NCBI GenBank assembly: GCA_035552595.1
Contig: DASZKZ010000024.1
Span: 1-40,825 of the forward strand
DNA length: 40,825 bases
Reading direction: 5' to 3'
Origin: Aeolococcus sp035552595
Lineage (GTDB): Bacteria > Chloroflexota > Dormibacteria > Aeolococcales > Aeolococcaceae
Shown here one piece after another: positions 25,981-34,749 of this stretch (position 1 is the first letter of the stretch; every line of letters begins with the position of its first letter). Under the pieces are notes generated by a model. It worked only from the letters and a program-made list of their open reading frames with translations. It was not told where the DNA came from and made no database searches. A program made the position numbers and the translations under genes.

Positions 25981-26065
25981 GTGTAGCCGATCGACCGTGC
26001 GAAGTCGTGTCCGATCGCATCCGGACCGTCGTGGAGCGTCGCGCGCGGGTGCCTACGCTCCTGGG

Positions 26066-28396
26066 ATGCCCTCCCCGCCGCTCCGGGCTCGAGCTGACAG
26101 CGTCCGGACACGCGTCAGCGACGCCCCGCGACAGCTGTGGGCGGTGTACGCGGTGCTGGGTGTCGTCCTTCTCGGCTACTTCGTCTCGCTGATCCTCCGG
26201 GACACCGGCCAATCCACACGCCTCATCGACGGCTGGCTGGTGGCGGCGTTCGAGCTGCTCCTGAGCGGTCTCTGCCTGGCCCGCGCCTTCGGGCCCCGCC
26301 GCGGTCGGGCGATGCCCCTGGTGCTGGGCGGCGGTCTGCTCTCCTGGAGCATCGGCGACATCATCCTGACCGCCGAATCCTCAGGGGGGGCGGGGCCGCC
26401 CACGCCGTCGTTCGCTGACCTCTTCTACCTGGGGTTCTACCCGCTCGTCTACGTGGCCCTGATCCTGCTGATGCGCCGCCACATCACGACCCTGGTGCCC
26501 TCGACCTGGCTGGACGGCGCGGTCGCCGGCCTCGGTGTCGCCGGGGTGTGCGCCTGCTTCGCGTTCACCACCATCCTGCAGACGGTGGGGGGCGACGCGG
26601 CCGCCCTGGCGACCAACCTCGCCTACCCGATCGGCGACGTCCTGCTTCTCGTGCTCGTGGTCGGCGGCACGGCCATCCTTCCCGGGCGCCGCAACCCGCA
26701 GTGGCTGATGCTCGCCGGCGCCTGCGCGCTGAACGCCGCCGGCGACACGTTCAACCTCTTCGAATCGACGGGCGCCACCTCCCATGTGGCCACCATCTTC
26801 AACGGCATCGCCTGGCCGACCTCCATCCTGCTCATCTCGGCATCGGTGTGGCTGCGGCCTGGCCAGGCCAACCCGCTGCTGGCGCAGAGGACGGCGAGCT
26901 TCCTGCTTCCCGCTCTGGGCGCCTGCGCCGGGGTCGGCATCCTCTTCGTGGGCAGCCTCCATCCGGTCCAATCGGTGGCCATCGGGCTGGCCACGGCGAC
27001 CATGCTGACGGTCGGTGTCCGGCTGGCGCTGTCGGTGCGCCGGCTGCGGTCGCTGACCGAGAAGCGCCACCGTCAGGCGATCACCGACGAGCTCACCGGG
27101 CTGGGCAACCGGCGCCACCTCTTCTACCTGCTCAACGCGTTCTTCACCGACCAGGCTGATCCGCGAACCGCCCCGCGCCGGCTCTCGCTGCTCTTCATCG
27201 ATCTCGACCACTTCAAGGAGATCAACGACTCCTTCGGGCACGCCGCCGGCGACGAGCTGCTGCGCCAGCTGGGCCCGCGCCTGTCCGGCTCGCTGCGCGA
27301 CAGCGACGTGCTGGTGCGTGTTGGTGGCGACGAGCTCGCCGTGGTCACCCTCGACACCGATGCCGCGTACGCCGCCGAGATCGCCGGGCGGCTCATGGCC
27401 AAGCTCCGCGAGCCGTTCGTGCTCGGCGCCGTCAGCGTCCGCATCAGCGCGGCCATGGGCATCGCCACCGCCCCCGCCGATGCCGCGGACAGCGCTGGTC
27501 TGCTGCGCTGCGCGGATCTCGCCATGTACCGCGCCAAGTCGGGGCCGTCGCCGATCGAGCTCTACTCGCGCGAGGTCGACGACGGCGGCAACCAGATGGG
27601 GCTGGTCGAGGACCTGCGGGTGGCGGTGGAGGCCGGTCGGTTCGAGCTCCATTTCCAGCCCCAGGTCGATCTCCGCACCCGCGAGATCTGCGGCGTCGAG
27701 GCGCTGCTGCGCTGGCCGCACCCCCGGCTCGGCCTGGTGACGCCGCTCGACTTCCTGCCCCTCGCCGAGGAGGCGGGGTTGATGACGCGGCTGACCGAGA
27801 TCGTCCTCGACAGCGCGCTGCGCGAATGCGCGGCCTGGCACGCCGCCGGGCGGCCGCTGACCGTCTCGGTGAACATCTCGGTCAGCAACCTGCTCGATCC
27901 CGCCTTCCTCGGCACGGTGAGGGTGGCGCTGGCGACGCATCGCCTGCACCCCTCGTCGCTGATCCTGGAGATCACCGAGACGACGATGATCAGAGACTTC
28001 GACGCATGCAAACTGGTCATCGCTCAGCTGCGCGACCTGGGGCTCGGCGTCTCTCTCGACGACTTCGGGGCCGGGTTCACCTCGCTCGCGTACCTGGGCA
28101 GCCTCGCTGTCAGCGAGCTCAAGCTGGACCGGACGTTCATCACCGGCCTCGCCTCCGGAGACGAGGGCCGTGACCTGGCGCTGGTGCGGGCGACCATCGA
28201 CCTGGGTCATGCGCTGGCGATGCGCGTGGTCGCCGAGGGCGTCGAGGACGACGCCACCCTCGAGCTGCTCCGCGACGTGGGATGCGACGTGGCCCAGGGC
28301 TACCACATCGGCCGGCCCCTGCCGGCTGGGGACCTCGACATCCCGTCAGCCAGGCCGCAGGCGGTTGCCGAACCGGCGCTGGCGGCGACCGGGTAG
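26066..28396 (+). CDS. Membrane-bound GGDEF-EAL (cyclic di-GMP) protein
   Basis: A 776-residue protein with about nine transmembrane helices (residues 25-325), a GGDEF domain (about 335-500) and an EAL domain (about 510-765). The cyclase signature reads RVGGDELAVV (420-424), with an RxxD inhibitory-site motif (RDSD, 411-414) five residues before it. In the phosphodiesterase domain, EAL (545-547), NISVSNL, EITETT and DDFGAG (665-670) are intact. Both activities look possible; which dominates cannot be read from sequence. The ATG at 26066 is preceded by TACGCT 6 bp away and no ribosome-binding site. The IS lies about 90 bp upstream and may have changed its regulation. Confidence 0.9.
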   Translation: MPSPPLRARADSVRTRVSDAPRQLWAVYAVLGVVLLGYFVSLILRDTGQSTRLIDGWLVAAFELLLSGLCLARAFGPRRGRAMPLVLGGGLLSWSIGDIILTAESSGGAGPPTPSFADLFYLGFYPLVYVALILLMRRHITTLVPSTWLDGAVAGLGVAGVCACFAFTTILQTVGGDAAALATNLAYPIGDVLLLVLVVGGTAILPGRRNPQWLMLAGACALNAAGDTFNLFESTGATSHVATIFNGIAWPTSILLISASVWLRPGQANPLLAQRTASFLLPALGACAGVGILFVGSLHPVQSVAIGLATATMLTVGVRLALSVRRLRSLTEKRHRQAITDELTGLGNRRHLFYLLNAFFTDQADPRTAPRRLSLLFIDLDHFKEINDSFGHAAGDELLRQLGPRLSGSLRDSDVLVRVGGDELAVVTLDTDAAYAAEIAGRLMAKLREPFVLGAVSVRISAAMGIATAPADAADSAGLLRCADLAMYRAKSGPSPIELYSREVDDGGNQMGLVEDLRVAVEAGRFELHFQPQVDLRTREICGVEALLRWPHPRLGLVTPLDFLPLAEEAGLMTRLTEIVLDSALRECAAWHAAGRPLTVSVNISVSNLLDPAFLGTVRVALATHRLHPSSLILEITETTMIRDFDACKLVIAQLRDLGLGVSLDDFGAGFTSLAYLGSLAVSELKLDRTFITGLASGDEGRDLALVRATIDLGHALAMRVVAEGVEDDATLELLRDVGCDVAQGYHIGRPLPAGDLDIPSARPQAVAEPALAATG

Positions 28397-29342
28397 ACGG
28401 CGACCCGGCGCGGCCGGACGGCTCCAGGGCTGCGCCGTCTCCCTGCTGCTGACCGGGTGCGCGGGTGGAGCGGTGCCGCACCCGACATCCCCGCCGGCGC
28501 AGGCCACGCCGACGTCAGCCGCGACCGCCACGGCCACCGCCACCGCCTCGGCGGCGCCGCTGGGACTGGCCGCCTGCCCGCCGGAGCGAGCGCTCGCCGC
28601 GCTCCCCGTCCTGGCCCGCACCGACCTCAGCCCCGACGACCTGCTCGCCCTTCCCGACGGCAGCCTCTGGGTCAGCGATCCGGTCGGGGGAGCGATCGAG
28701 CATATCGCCGCCGACGGCCGGGTCCTCACTCGCAGCGCCGACGGCCAGGCGCCCGAGGGGATGGTGGCGGTGGGCGGGAGCATCGTGCTCGCCGAACAGG
28801 GGCCGAACCGGCTGGTGCGCTTCACCCCGCCGGCGATGGCGCGGGGCACCGTGCTCACGCTTCCCGACCGGGGTGGCCAGGAGGGGCTGGATGGCATCGC
28901 CCTCGACGCCTCCGGCCGGTTGCTCATCCCCGACAGCCCCCATGGGACCCTGCTCAGCGCCGCGCCCGGCGGCGGAGGCGCGGTCACGATGGCCACCGGC
29001 CTGGGCCGCGACGTCGCCGCCACTGTCGGTCCCGACGGCGCCATCTGGATCGCCGTCGAGGGCACCCGCGGGCTCTGGCGGTTGCCCGCCGCGGGCGCAA
29101 CGGCGGTGGCGGTCGGCGGCCTCGCCCAGCTCGACGACCTGGTCACGGTGGGGTCGCTGCTGTATGCCACCCTCCTGCTCGCCGGCGAGGTCGTCGCCAT
29201 CGACCCCGCCAGCGGGGCCAGCCGGGTGCTGGCTCGCGGCATCGGCGCCCCCCAGGGATTGGCGCTGCTGGCCGGCGGGCGTCTGGCTGTCGCCGACTCC
29301 AACAGCCACGTCATCGCCACCCTGGCCGCCTGCACCGGGTGA
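28365..29342 (+). CDS. Beta-propeller (NHL/SMP-30-like) lipoprotein
   Basis: An exported propeller protein of about 325 residues. A lipobox (LLLTGC) follows a short hydrophobic run, then a Thr/Ala/Pro-rich linker and repeated blades such as LPDGSLWVSDPVGGAIEHI, LDGIALDASGRLLIPDSPHG, VGPDGAIWIAVEG and LAGGRLAVADSNSHVIATL. No ATG or GTG precedes the lipobox in frame; the nearest start is TTG at 28365, which overlaps the GGDEF-EAL gene and gives an arginine-rich N-terminus, so the start is uncertain. The mature protein would be anchored outside the membrane. The next gene is another propeller lipoprotein. Confidence 0.7.
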   Translation: MPNRRWRRPGRRRPGAAGRLQGCAVSLLLTGCAGGAVPHPTSPPAQATPTSAATATATATASAAPLGLAACPPERALAALPVLARTDLSPDDLLALPDGSLWVSDPVGGAIEHIAADGRVLTRSADGQAPEGMVAVGGSIVLAEQGPNRLVRFTPPAMARGTVLTLPDRGGQEGLDGIALDASGRLLIPDSPHGTLLSAAPGGGGAVTMATGLGRDVAATVGPDGAIWIAVEGTRGLWRLPAAGATAVAVGGLAQLDDLVTVGSLLYATLLLAGEVVAIDPASGASRVLARGIGAPQGLALLAGGRLAVADSNSHVIATLAACTG

Positions 29343-29386
29343 TCGGCGCCGATCCCCGCCCGGCCGTGATGTGGCAGCCTGTAGGC

Positions 29387-30541
29387 GTGCTCAGCACCCG
29401 CACGACCCGGCGGGCATGGCTTGCCGTCATGGTGCTGGTCGCGGCCTGCGGTTCGCCGTCGGCGGCGTCGCGGACCCCCCCGCCGTCACTGCCGAGCACG
29501 AGCGCCAGCCCCACGGCGACCGCGGACGCGTGCGCCGTCGGCGCGCAGTCGCCTCCGCCGGCGGCGTTCCCTGCCAGCTTCGCGACGGCGCTGGCCTTCG
29601 CCCCCGACGGACGGCTCTTCTACACCGAACGAGCGGGGACGGTGCGCGTCTGGCAGAACGGCGCGGCCAGGACGTTCGCGACGGTTCCGACCGTGACCAC
29701 CGAGGCGAACGGCTCCTACAGCGAGCGCGGCCTGCTCGGTCTGGCCATCAGCCCCACGTTCGCCAGCGATCGCTTCGTCTACGCCTTCTACTCCGACGCC
29801 AACCGCACCCAGCAGCACGTCATCCGCTGGCGGGACTGCGCCGGCGTGGCCACCGGCGCCACCGTGCTGATCACCCTCCCCTCGGGGCCGGACTGCTGTC
29901 ACAAGGGCGGCCGCCTCGCCTTCGGCCACGACGGCATGCTCTACGTCACCCTCGGCGAGGAGCACACCGCCGGGGCGGCGCAGAACACCTCCGACCCGCG
30001 CGGCAAGGTGCTGCGCTACCGGCCGGACGGCGGCATCCCCGCCGACAACCCCTTTGGCGCCGGCGACCCGGTCTGGGCCTACGGGCTGCGCAACCCCTTC
30101 GGGATCGCCGTGTCGGCGAGCGGCCAGATCGCGGTCACCAACAACGGACCGTCGGGCGACGCGGGCAGCCCGGGCACCGGCTACGACACCCTGATCCTCG
30201 CGCTGGCCCGCGGCGGCGGCTATCAGTGGCCGCTCTGCTACGGCTACTCCCATCCCCTGGCGGGATCGGCGGGGTGTGCGGGGCGCATCGCGCCGGACTG
30301 GAGCAGCGAGTCGGGCACCGTCGTCCCCACCGGAGCGGCGTTCGTCGACAGCGCCGGGCCGCAGCCCTATGCGGGCCACCTGGTGTTCTGCACGTTCGAT
30401 TCGGGGATGCGCATCGCCACCCCGGGCAGCCCGCACGCGGCGGTCACCAGCGGTCCCAGCCAGTGCCGGCTCGCCGTGGTGGAGGGACCCGACCACGCCC
30501 TCTACCTGTCCGACACGGGGCGCATCTACAGGCTGGGCTGA
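29387..30541 (+). CDS. PQQ-dependent sugar dehydrogenase-like lipoprotein
   Basis: A secreted protein of about 384 residues with a lipobox (LVAACGSP) and the glucose/sorbosone dehydrogenase propeller. It shows LAFAPDGRLFYTERAGTVRV, ERGLLGLAISPTF, CHKGGRLAFGHDGMLYVTLG (carrying the histidine that acts as base in soluble glucose dehydrogenase), GKVLRYRPDG and WAYGLRNPFGIAV (arginine near PQQ). It probably oxidises sugars or aldoses outside the membrane with PQQ, though no PQQ synthesis genes are in view. The GTG at 29387 gives a compact signal peptide; ATG 29369 is the alternative. It lies 44 bp after the previous lipoprotein gene. Confidence 0.85.
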   Translation: MLSTRTTRRAWLAVMVLVAACGSPSAASRTPPPSLPSTSASPTATADACAVGAQSPPPAAFPASFATALAFAPDGRLFYTERAGTVRVWQNGAARTFATVPTVTTEANGSYSERGLLGLAISPTFASDRFVYAFYSDANRTQQHVIRWRDCAGVATGATVLITLPSGPDCCHKGGRLAFGHDGMLYVTLGEEHTAGAAQNTSDPRGKVLRYRPDGGIPADNPFGAGDPVWAYGLRNPFGIAVSASGQIAVTNNGPSGDAGSPGTGYDTLILALARGGGYQWPLCYGYSHPLAGSAGCAGRIAPDWSSESGTVVPTGAAFVDSAGPQPYAGHLVFCTFDSGMRIATPGSPHAAVTSGPSQCRLAVVEGPDHALYLSDTGRIYRLG

Positions 30542-30651
30542 GCACCGCCGGGAACCGTGCTTCGCGCCATGGTGAGAAGATGGAGGCCGTCCCAGCCCGA
30601 CTCATCATCGCGGTGCGACGATTCCCACCGTGACCGGAAGTTCTTCACACA

Positions 30652-33600
30652 GTGTCTGACAGCGTCCCTCTGACCCTGCCCGCCATGGGCGAGTCCGTCA
30701 CCGAGGGCACCATCTCCCGATGGCTCAAGGCGGTCGGTGACCCGGTCACAGAGGGCGAGACGCTGGTCGAGGTGACCACCGACAAGGTGGACGTCGAGGT
30801 GCCCTCACCGGCCGGCGGCACCCTCGAGACCATCGTCGCGGCGGAGGGTGACACGGTCACGGTGGGCGCCACCCTCGCCACCATCGCGGCGGCGACCAAC
30901 GGTGCGGCCGTGGCGGCGAGCTCCACGCCCGCCCCGGCCACCACGACGCCCGCCCCGGCGGCGGACAGCAATGGCGCCTCCGAGGTGCTGCGCCCCACGC
31001 GTGTGGAGAGCCCCCGGGCAGAGGCGCCTCGACCAGAGACGGCCCAGCCGCCGCCCGGCGGCGACGTGGCCGCCTCGCCGCTGGCCCGCCGCGCCGCCGC
31101 CCGGCGCGGCGTCGACCTCCGCACCGTGACCGGCACCGGCCCCGCGGGACTGGTGCGCACCGGGGATGTCCGCGCGGTGCCGCCGGGAGGCGCGGCCACC
31201 GCGGCCGCGCCACGTCCCAGCACGGCGGCGCCGCTTGCGGCCGGCGGCGCCGCGGTCGAGCTGCGCGGTCCCGCGGCGGCCCTGGTCGAGTACATGGAGC
31301 AGAGCCGGGACATCCCCACCGCGACCTCGTTCCGGAGCCTGAGCGTCAGCGTTCTCGACGCCCGCCGGCGGGAGCTCAACCTCGCCCTGGCCGGCGCCGG
31401 GATGAAGATCAAGGTGTCGTTCACCCACCTGATCGGCTACGCCATCGCCAGGGCGGCCGACGAGATGCCCGAGATGTGTGCGCACTTCGCACGCACCGAG
31501 CAGGGCCGCCCCGCCCGCGTCGAGGGCCCGGCGCATCTCGGTCTGGCGGTGGACAGCCGGCGCAAGGACGGCACCCGCTTCCTGGTGGTGCCGGTGATCC
31601 GCGATGCCGGCAGCCGCAGCTTCGCGGATTTCCGAAGCGAGTACGAACGGCTCATCGACCGCGCCCGCAGCAACACGCTGGCCGCCGATGAGCTGCGCGG
31701 CGCCACCATCACCCTGACCAACCCGGGCGGAATCGGGACGGTGGCGTCGGTGCCGCGCCTCATGCCCGGGCAGGGCACCATCGTCGCGGTCGGCGCGCTC
31801 GGCCATCCACCGGAATGGCGTGACGTCGACGAGTCCCGGCTCCGCGAGCTCGGTGTCGCCAAGGTCATGACCATGACCTCGACGTACGACCACCGCGTCA
31901 TCCAGGGAGCCCAGTCGGGCGAGTTCCTGGGACGCATCGAGGCCCTGCTCAACGGCGACGATGACTTCTACAGCGCCGTGTTCGAGAGCCTCGGCGTCGC
32001 CGTCCCCGCAGCCGGCGTGTCCCGCGGCAGCGCCGCCGCAAGCGTGGAGGCGATGCCGTCGCGGGAGATGCTCGGCGCGGTGCAGGCGGCCACCTCGCTC
32101 ATCAAGGCGCATCGCACCCACGGTCACCTGGGCGCCGACCTCGATCCGCTGGGAACGCCGCCGCTGGGCGACCCGGCCATGGAGCCGGAGACGTACGGAC
32201 TGACGCCCGAGCTCATGGCCCAGATCCCTGCCGACGTGCTCCGCGTCTATGTGCCCGGGCGCACCCTCTCCGAGGTCCTCCCCAACCTGCGCCGGACCTA
32301 CTGCGGAACCATCGCGTACGAGATCGAGCACATCGCCAGCCACGAGCAGCGCGTCTGGTTGCGCGAGCACATCGAGTCGGGCGCCTACCGGATGCCGTTC
32401 AGCGCGGAGAGCAAGCGCCGCCTCCTGCAGCGCCTCACCAAGGTGGAGGCAATGGAGCGCTACCTGCGCCGCACCTTCCTCGGCCAGAAGACGTTCTCGG
32501 CGGAGGGCATCGACGCCATGATCCCCATGCTCGAGGGATTGGTCACCGTCATCGCCGCCGACGGCATCGGCGAGGTGGTCATGGGCATGGCCCATCGGGG
32601 ACGCCTGGCCACCATCGCCCACGTCGTCAACCGGCCCTACGAATCCGTCCTGGCGGCCTTCGAGCGCGGCGAGCTGCGCCGCGCCGTGGCCACTCTCAAC
32701 GACGCTCCCACCGGCGATGTCAAGTACCACATCGGCGCCACCGGGACGTACGTCACCGACACGGGCAAGGGCATCACGGTGCGGCTGCTCTCCAACCCGT
32801 CGCACCTCGAGGCTGTGGATCCGGTCGTGGAGGGATGGACGAGGGCGGAACAGACCAGGCGCAGCTCGAGCGCGCTGCACGTCGATCCCATGGCCGCGGT
32901 CCCCGTTCTGCTCCATGGCGATGCCGCCTTCGCGGGCCAGGGCATCGTCGCCGAGGTGTTCAACCTGCAGTCGCTGCGCGGCTATGCCACCGGCGGCACC
33001 GTTCATCTCATCACCAACAACCAGATCGGCTTCACCACCGAGGCCAGCGACGCGCGCTCCACCCGCTACGCCAGCGACCTGGCCAAGGGCTTCGACGTCC
33101 CCATCGTGCACGTCAACGCCGACGACATCGAGGCCTGCATCAACGCCGTGCGGCTGGCCTGGGACTACCGGCGCACCTATCACCGCGACGTGGTCATCGA
33201 CCTCATCGGCTACCGCCGGGTCGGCCACAACGAGACCGACGAGCCCGCCTACACGCAACCGCTGATGTACCGGAAGATCAAGGAGCACCCGACGGCGCGC
33301 GAGATCTACCTGCGCAAGCTGGTGGCTGAGGGATTGATCACCGAGGCTGACGGCGCCAACGATTTCGAGACCGCCTACGGGTTGGTCGCGGAGGCGCACA
33401 AGCGGGTCAAGGCGACCCTGGCCGCGGACCCGGAAGAGGAGTCCGAGGAGGCCAACGCCGCGGAGACGGAGGCCCCGCGCCCCTCCACCCGAGTGGCACG
33501 CGGCACGCTGGTCGCCCTCAACGAGCAGCTCATCGCTGCCCCGGAGGGCTTCCACGTCTTCCCCAAGCTGGCCAAGCAGCTGGAACGGCGCCGCACCGCC

Positions 33601-34749
33601 GTCACGGAGGGGGGCATCGACTGGGGCACCGCGGAGTCGCTGGCCTTCGCGTCGCTGCTCATCGAGGCACATCCCATCCGTCTCTCCGGGCAGGACACCG
33701 AACGGGGCACCTTCAGCCAGCGCCACCTCGTGTTCCACGACGACCAGACCGGCGCCGAGTGGATCCCCATGGAGCACCTGGTCTCGGCCGAGGCCACGTT
33801 CGAGGTGTACAACAGCCCGCTCAGCGAGGTCGGCTGCCTCGGTTTCGAGTACGGCTACAGCGCCGCCGACCCCACCACCATGGTGCTCTGGGAGGCGCAG
33901 TACGGCGACTTCGTCAACAACGCCGAGCTGATCGTCGACCAGTTCATCTCCTCGTCGCTGGCCAAGTGGGGGCAGCGCTCGCGACTGGTCCTGCTCCTGC
34001 CCCACGGGTACGAGGGCAACGGACCGGAGCACTCCAGCGCACGGCTGGAGCGCTTCCTGCAGCTCGCCGCCCACGGCAACATGCGTGTCGCCAACTGCTC
34101 CACCGCGGCCCAGTACTTCCACCTGCTGCGCGACCAGGCGATCGCCAACACCGCCCGGCCGCTGGTGATCATGACCCCCAAGAGCCTGCTCCGCCTCAAG
34201 GAGTCCGCGTGCGTGCTCGACGACCTCACCGAGGGAGAGTTCAGGGCCGTCCTCGACGATCCGGTGATGTCAGCGAGCGCGAAGCAGCGCAAGAAGGTGC
34301 GCACCGTGCTTTTGTGCACCGGCAAGATCTACTACGAGCTCGAGCTCCATCCCGACCGCCGCGAGGCCGATGACCTGGCCATCGTGCGCGTGGAGATGCT
34401 CAACCCCCTGCCGGTCGACGACGTCCTCGCCCTCATCCGCACCTATCCCAACCTCGAGCAGATGTACTGGGTGCAAGAGGAGCCGTCCAACATGGGAGCC
34501 TGGCTGCACCTGGCCCGGCCCATCGGGCTGCGCCGTCCCTACGACATCCGCTGGGACTACATCGGCCGGCCGCGTCGCGCCAGCCCCTCGGAGGGCTCGG
34601 CGGGATCGCACCGTCTCGAGCAGGAGCGCATCGCCAGCACTGCGCTCTCCACCTCGCACATCCTCGCCGGCAGGCAGGCTGACATCGGCCACCTCCAGCC
34701 CGCCGACCTCGAGGCGTCCACCGACCCGAAGACCGCCGGCGACTCGTGA
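30652..34749 (+). CDS. kgd: Fused 2-oxoglutarate dehydrogenase E2-E1 with lipoyl and PSBD domains
   Basis: A 1365-residue TCA-cycle enzyme. In order: a lipoyl domain (about 3-80, lipoyl-lysine K45 in TTDKVDVEV), an Ala/Pro linker, a peripheral-subunit-binding domain (about 141-177, ASPLARRAAARRGVDL), a second linker, the E2 succinyltransferase core (about 205-436, YDHRVIQGAQSGEFL with H414) and the ThDP-dependent E1 (about 470 to end: MAHRGRLATIAHVVNRP, HGDAAFAGQG, ITNNQIGFTT, GHNETDEP). Mycobacterial Kgd/corynebacterial OdhA share the E2-E1 fusion but lack the lipoyl and binding domains. The GTG start has only a weak GGAAG upstream. The stop overlaps the lpd start (GTGA). Confidence 0.95.
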   Translation: MSDSVPLTLPAMGESVTEGTISRWLKAVGDPVTEGETLVEVTTDKVDVEVPSPAGGTLETIVAAEGDTVTVGATLATIAAATNGAAVAASSTPAPATTTPAPAADSNGASEVLRPTRVESPRAEAPRPETAQPPPGGDVAASPLARRAAARRGVDLRTVTGTGPAGLVRTGDVRAVPPGGAATAAAPRPSTAAPLAAGGAAVELRGPAAALVEYMEQSRDIPTATSFRSLSVSVLDARRRELNLALAGAGMKIKVSFTHLIGYAIARAADEMPEMCAHFARTEQGRPARVEGPAHLGLAVDSRRKDGTRFLVVPVIRDAGSRSFADFRSEYERLIDRARSNTLAADELRGATITLTNPGGIGTVASVPRLMPGQGTIVAVGALGHPPEWRDVDESRLRELGVAKVMTMTSTYDHRVIQGAQSGEFLGRIEALLNGDDDFYSAVFESLGVAVPAAGVSRGSAAASVEAMPSREMLGAVQAATSLIKAHRTHGHLGADLDPLGTPPLGDPAMEPETYGLTPELMAQIPADVLRVYVPGRTLSEVLPNLRRTYCGTIAYEIEHIASHEQRVWLREHIESGAYRMPFSAESKRRLLQRLTKVEAMERYLRRTFLGQKTFSAEGIDAMIPMLEGLVTVIAADGIGEVVMGMAHRGRLATIAHVVNRPYESVLAAFERGELRRAVATLNDAPTGDVKYHIGATGTYVTDTGKGITVRLLSNPSHLEAVDPVVEGWTRAEQTRRSSSALHVDPMAAVPVLLHGDAAFAGQGIVAEVFNLQSLRGYATGGTVHLITNNQIGFTTEASDARSTRYASDLAKGFDVPIVHVNADDIEACINAVRLAWDYRRTYHRDVVIDLIGYRRVGHNETDEPAYTQPLMYRKIKEHPTAREIYLRKLVAEGLITEADGANDFETAYGLVAEAHKRVKATLAADPEEESEEANAAETEAPRPSTRVARGTLVALNEQLIAAPEGFHVFPKLAKQLERRRTAVTEGGIDWGTAESLAFASLLIEAHPIRLSGQDTERGTFSQRHLVFHDDQTGAEWIPMEHLVSAEATFEVYNSPLSEVGCLGFEYGYSAADPTTMVLWEAQYGDFVNNAELIVDQFISSSLAKWGQRSRLVLLLPHGYEGNGPEHSSARLERFLQLAAHGNMRVANCSTAAQYFHLLRDQAIANTARPLVIMTPKSLLRLKESACVLDDLTEGEFRAVLDDPVMSASAKQRKKVRTVLLCTGKIYYELELHPDRREADDLAIVRVEMLNPLPVDDVLALIRTYPNLEQMYWVQEEPSNMGAWLHLARPIGLRRPYDIRWDYIGRPRRASPSEGSAGSHRLEQERIASTALSTSHILAGRQADIGHLQPADLEASTDPKTAGDS

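Noticed and set aside
30805..34122. Very long open frame (about 1100 codons) antisense to the E2-E1 gene
   Set aside because: It mirrors the plus-strand gene in a GC-rich genome where the opposite strand has few stops. Its composition (Arg/Gly/Val/His-rich) has no domain, and the plus-strand domains are unmistakable.
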